Assembly (NCBI RefSeq): GCF_964019385.1
Contig: NC_088649.1
Span: forward strand, 22,226,435 to 22,290,434
Direction of reading: 5' to 3'
Source: Sycon ciliatum
Lineage: Eukaryota; Porifera; Calcarea; Leucosolenida; Sycettidae
DNA: 64,000 bases
The position numbers were made by a program, and so were the translations under genes. Positions 59,280 to 64,000 of this stretch are shown one piece after another (within the stretch, counting starts at the first letter, position 1; every line of letters begins with the position of its first letter). The notes below the pieces were generated by a model. It did no database searches. It saw only the letters and a list, made by a program, of their open reading frames with translations, and was not told where the DNA came from.

Positions 59280-62066
59280 AAGGAAGAATCGTGGACGCGA
59301 TTGAAAGGAGTGCCTCATCTTCTCACGTGTCTTTCATCTGCTAACCGACACCCTTCTTAATTAATTCTTTTATATGCGGTGTCTTACGTTGCTGTGCGTG
59401 ACTGTGCTTCTTTCCGTCTTCGTCTTTGTGTACATGAATGTGTTACAAAGACAAAGTGTGAAGTCAGATACACATACCCTGCATGTCACGTTCGAGCATA
59501 GATTTAAATACAGTCCTGTTGTCTTCCTGTTACAGTGCATGTACTGCCATGGTATTTACACACTCTTGTACAAACACGCTCAAGCACGCACATCCAACGG
59601 TGCCGCTGCATGGCAAACTCTTCTGCGACCGATGTGTGCTCCATGCCAGTAAACAAACGGCACAAAGTGCACCTTAACCACACTCAGTCTGCGTGGAAGA
59701 TGTAGTGGCCAACACAGAGGACCATTGCCCGTTTCTCGTAGGCACCGCCAACGGGGCCCGATATACAAGTGGAATCATGATAATTCGATCCTCAAAATGC
59801 GAGCAACAAATTTCTAATTAACTTGAACCCACAACACAAACATGTTTGTCAAAATGCTCAAATGGTCACACATATTTCCCGGATACTGAGCTGACCAGCA
59901 CAGCCTGCTCATGCAAACTGAACTGACAAGTACAATGTACAGTGAACTTCGAATTACACTTTGCTAACTTCGAATTATATTGGTATTGGTATAAAGAACG
60001 ATTATCCATCCCCTGGGGTTGGATTATTACTTTTCGCTCTCGCTCATAATACATTAAGAGAGCATGTCTGAGAAAACCAGAAAAGCTGGGCTGAGCCATC
60101 TCTCCGAGTTAGCTCAGATTTTGCAAGTAGGTCTCGTTTGGGGTCTACAACAACCATGCAAAAGGACTCGTTTCTTAACTGACGGACGCCGTGGAACTGG
60201 GGACCACCTCGAAATGTGCCCAAGATGCGACTGAATATTGGGTCCAGAAACGAGTGCTGGTACAGCGTACACGATTGAGCTGAGAACAAACGACCACCAT
60301 GCCAACATTACCTCACCTGAGTAGTCTTCACATCCCCACCACGTAGAGCCATGTCTACATCCAGGAAAGCAATGGCCATCATCTCCAAACATCACTAAAT
60401 TGCATCGCTAATATCGTCAAATTTCAAGGGCCATAGCGGGAACCATTTACGGCGTCTATTTTTCTGAACCATGCACTGCAGGACAGTGGACTACTATCTC
60501 CACTACCACCCAGGACATGTCTGGTGAAAAGTACTCCACGTTTTCTGGAAATAAAAAATTTAATATCTTCACTTCATTACATTGCAACACTGCCAATTTT
60601 CTACCCCACGACGGAAAGCGCCTCCTCAAGCTCCAACACCAGGCACTGCTCCAGACGGCAGCACGCCAAACACTGCAGCGTGGTCACCTCTACTGGGTCT
60701 GACAGGATATTTGAACTAACAACCCTTGTCACTCCCAACAACAACCATTTCCTTCCCTAAACGACTCGAATTTCACTGGCTCCAAAGCTTTGCAGGAGTG
60801 TGGGCGGATGATGGCCGTTAAACACCACATAGAAATTGAGGCAGAGCATTGTCGACGGACCAAGTTTTAGTTTGTGGCCCCCCGCTTCGCTTCACTTCCA
60901 GCTAAGGTCGCCGTCTTCATCAGAGTTTGAGGAAGACCCTTCAGCATTCAACAATACGTTGAACAAGACGCGCGGCCAAACTCAATACAAGAAATTTCGT
61001 TTTCAAGGGATCCATGTGGCAGGCGAAGAAGGCAAGCTAGCATTTTTCAAGTACACTGTAACGACCTTCCAGCGAGATAGGGTAAGAAGTTTCGCACCTT
61101 CTTCCTTGGCAAGCGCTTCGCTGATTTTGTTGGTGATTTCAGACCTGCTACCTTTGCAGCAACATGCGCAACAATTAGCGCATTTTAGGAGTTTGAGACC
61201 GCCTTGTCAACTTCAGCATTTCTTATTCAGGAGAGATACCAGGATTATAATACCCGAGTTTGCAGTTTTGATAAATGACCACGCGAACGATGTCGGACAG
61301 CACGAACCCCACAAAACGAAAGGTGCTCTGGGGCGGAATAGTGCGGAGCGTGATGAATTTGCTTGGTGCCGAAGAGAGCGCCGACAAAGTTCGAGACCGA
61401 CACGGCTTCAGTGACAAGTAGACATTGCGCAGGAAGGGTTGCACCAGTGTTCGGACACAAAAAACAGGCAATTTTAATGACGCGGAGGAAGTAGTATTCT
61501 AGAAAAGAAAAGGACACATGAATACGAGTTAAGAGTAACTCTCCATCACTGTAACTAGATTCTATAAACAGTCAGAAAGTGCAATAACTAGGCACAAAAC
61601 TGACAGAGTACTGAGACATTCGACGTCCTGACACCTAGCTTCAACACATCTCCGTAGCGCTAACCGACAGCCTTCCAACTTGGAAGGTTCAAGGTTATGA
61701 AAAGACCAAAGAGGGGAAGGCAAGCGCAACGAAAACGAGCAAAAGCTACAGTCCCAACGGAACACATAATGGCGATTGTTACTGGACGAGGACGAGACCA
61801 GTACGATATTTGACAAAGCAGTCTAACTACAATTCGAAGCAGCAAAGCAGCACACCACCCAACTTGGGTGGGTCATAAATATCAAAGATAAGTAAAGAAC
61901 GGGGAAGCTTTGCGAAAACGAATTGTACAAGCCGAAAGCCAAACTCCTGCAGTACTTCTCATGGATGACATTGTGATGGACTAATTGACTACATTACAAG
62001 TTGTTTCACACGACGTACGCCTCGCCGTATGGTTCGTGACGGCTCATAATGTGTGCAATTTGAAAC
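59280..62066 (+). repeat. Segmental duplication, copy 2 (partner 39422-41520)
   Basis: Collinear with 39422-41520 except for about 110 bp near 60425-60530 and about 650 bp at 60835-61490 that are absent from the partner. The latter contains a 192-codon open frame (60836-61414, +) with no recognisable domain, which I do not call as a gene. Confidence 0.8.
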
Positions 62067-62423
62067 TCGGATGTTGAGCAATAAATGTAGAAAAGAAAAG
62101 GACATAATGGATACGAGTTAGAAGTAACTCTCCATCACTGTAACTGGAAACTATAATTATACAGTCATAAAGTGCAATAACTAGGCACAAAACTGACAGG
62201 GAACTGAGACATTCGACTTCCTGACACCTAGTTTCCACACATCTCCGTAGCGCTAACCGACAGCCTTCCAACTTGGTAGGTTCAAGGTTATGAAAAGACC
62301 AAAGAGGGGAAGGCAACTTTCTGACTGTATATAGTTTCCAGTTACAGTGATGGAGAGTTACTCTTAACTCGTATCTATATGTCCTTTTCTTTTTTCTACA
62401 TTTATTTATGGCTCAACATCCGA
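62067..62423 (+). mobile_element. MITE-like element Rep-A with TIRs of about 110 bp
   Basis: Ends are TCGGATGTTGAGC and its exact complement GCTCAACATCCGA. Inside, about 85 bp (AAAAGGACAT..., CTCTCCATCACTGTAACTGG, ACAGTCA-AAAGT) are repeated inverted at the right end with few mismatches. The core of about 140 bp carries AGGCACAAAACTGACAG and CGTAGCGCTAACCGACAGCC. It has no coding capacity. The same element at 41519-41580 plus 49233-49515 is split by the 7.65-kb insertion. Confidence 0.85.
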
Positions 62424-62951
62424 AATCACCCGACTGCTGTTGCAGTGAGGAAGCCAGTTTTACTAATTGTTGTTGCTGGATTGCACAGGTCTACACGTGT
62501 TTGACATATCCAGCGCAAATACGATGATCAGTCTGAGCATTGTCCCGTCAGTTACTTGCAGAGATGATTACATCTCGTTTCGGTTTCGGAAATGATTTAC
62601 CCAACGAAGCATTTGGCTTCACTTGGAACACAGTGGCTTGTACAATAACTGCACCTCATCGCTGTAGGCAAGATAATTGAAAACCACCTGTGCGGAATCC
62701 GACAGTCCAATGTTTTTGTTCCTTGCCCATGTTCCTGTGATACAGTGGAATGACTGCCTTCGATTGCAACACTTTTCTCTTTCGTATTTTGTAATGACGG
62801 AGCACGTTACTCCGGTTTCTTCAACGACTGCAGTTTTCACTAATTACTTAGAGCACGTCGCCTTCGCACGGAAGCTGCCAACGACGGCATTGCACCACAA
62901 TGTCGTTAATTGCGACTTGTACAGTAGGTTTGTGTGTATGTGTGTGTGTGT

Positions 62952-63028
<77 letters not shown>

Positions 63029-64000
63029 TGTGTGTTTTGTGTGTTGTCCATGTTGCTATCGTGCTCTCTGCCTGTGTGTGAATGTGCGGATTGCGGTTAG
63101 TGTTTTTCGACTACATTCGGAACACACATACAGATTAGCTTTGTTGTTAAATGGCAATACAGTGTCTAGTCTTTTTTCGGAAATTTGAAAGCAGAAAGAA
63201 GGTATTGACTAGATTTTAGTGATCTCCGCTTCTTCCTTTGCAAGTACAGTATCGGACGTACGTCAGGGGATTATTCCGACACAACGGGAGATCCGCGATA
63301 AATACCATTAAGAGAATCTATGCTGCAGAGACTCAGCTGTACCCTACAATCTGAAAAGTAACCCAGGCAAGACAGAAAAGTCGCTCATATAAAATCAGCT
63401 GTAACGTTGAAGGGATACTTCAAAGGTGGGCAAGTCTCCATGTGAAATCAACTGTACTGCTGTGCGATTTTACAGGTGTGTATAGGTCTAATACCAGTCA
63501 GCAGACCTCAGATACTTGTGAACTATAAAGACCGCTGGAGGCGAGGAAGAGCCGGTTTGTGTAGCGAGGAGCTCCTAGGCCAAATGATTCCTTTTCTCAA
63601 TGTTAACGAACGGAAATGATCGCTGTGAATTTGCTTTTTGTGACCTCGTGTAATAGCACGTAAAGCTGTCATCTTTATACACCGTGCATCTGAAAGAGAA
63701 TGATTTGTAATAACCACTGACACTGTTTCACTACGTCGTTGTTATGTTGTACGCTTTTCGGTTCGTACTATAATAAGTATAGTGTTGTCGTATTGTGGTG
63801 TAATACCTGTACACGGTTTTGATAGTTTGTGCAGTTTAATTTACGTGTATGGGTGTCTGTTTTGTACCGTTACTTTTCCTGGCTACTGTTCGCTCCTTAT
63901 AGACAGCATAAATTTGCCTGCGCAAGTCGCTACACTAGTATATAAATCAATGATCATTTTCACTGTTAGGAGATCCCTCCGATAGGCTATGCCTTTGGGA
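62424..64000 (+). repeat. Segmental duplication, copy 2 (partner 49500-51000), gene-less locus
   Basis: Collinear with 49500-51000 and, inverted, with 1-1270. The upstream flank of the 33-kb gene joins that gene's 3' flank directly at about 63628-63645. No coding sequence is supported, and the block continues beyond the window. Confidence 0.8.
62932..63023 (+). repeat. (GT)n microsatellite
   Basis: About 45 GT units with one CT variant. Length differs strongly from the paralogous run near 50010. Confidence 0.92.

Noticed and set aside
60836-61414. 192-codon plus-strand frame
   Set aside because: No domain, no paralog, and it lies in a stretch absent from the duplicated block; no support beyond length.

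Overview
The window is animal (metazoan) DNA, most likely from an invertebrate with a repeat-rich genome. The evidence is intron-poor genes in a sea of non-coding sequence, several non-LTR retrotransposons of the Jockey/CR1/L2 group, a short LTR retroelement, MITE-like elements, abundant microsatellites and no operon-like packing. I cannot name the species. No bacterial, plasmid or phage features are present.

The host genes I can support all belong to one family that I do not recognise from any described family. Members encode secreted proteins of about 380 residues in one exon: an N-terminal signal peptide, a Cys-rich N-terminal block, a central LLFLLTHP-like stretch, a hallmark GCWEPEL...PGKWDIDDKC motif near residue 205-235, and a conserved C-terminal block (VSCRxLRG, then LPRF). 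Apparently intact copies lie at 1577-2713 (+), 22278-23426 (-), 33097-34347 (+) and 52859-54004 (-). A copy at 11925-13058 (-) is complete except for one in-frame TGA at a conserved Cys. Broken copies lie at 24717-25361 (-), 29657-30087 (-) and 58195-58891 (+, running into a 200-N assembly gap). Extra copies of only the gene 3' end lie at about 52255-52575.

The genes sit in a mosaic of segmental duplications. A unit (upstream flank, promoter, gene, 3' flank, further flank) found at about 31.1-41.6 plus 49.2-51.9 kb recurs at about 58-64 kb, and parts recur inverted at 1-1.27 kb and at 26.9-29.7 and 54.1-56.7 kb. Three copies of the flank (junctions near 325, 50645 and 63635) lack the gene body exactly where the 33-kb gene carries it.

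Mobile DNA: an intact two-ORF non-LTR element (4111-8589) with a 6-bp target-site duplication is inserted into an older, decayed, antisense relative (about 3690-4110 and 8596-10100). A second, decayed two-ORF non-LTR element occupies 35607-39421 (-), with a related insertion-free site near 27.3 kb. RT C-terminal fragments lie near 11, 18.9 and 31 kb. A 1.2-kb non-autonomous LTR element with 99% identical LTRs lies at 56748-57961. A 7.65-kb insertion with 22-bp imperfect terminal inverted repeats (41581-49232) has split a MITE and carries a nearly perfect 4.1-kb (AGT)n array. A 500-bp perfect tandem duplication (14.7-15.7 kb), a 177-bp tandem duplication (54.2-54.6 kb) and a four-copy minisatellite of about 240 bp (26.1-26.9 kb) complete the picture. 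Large stretches (about 2.7-3.7, 13.7-14.7, 15.7-18.4, 19.1-21.0, 23.6-24.7, 27.4-28.7 and 54.6-56.3 kb) hold no gene I can support.
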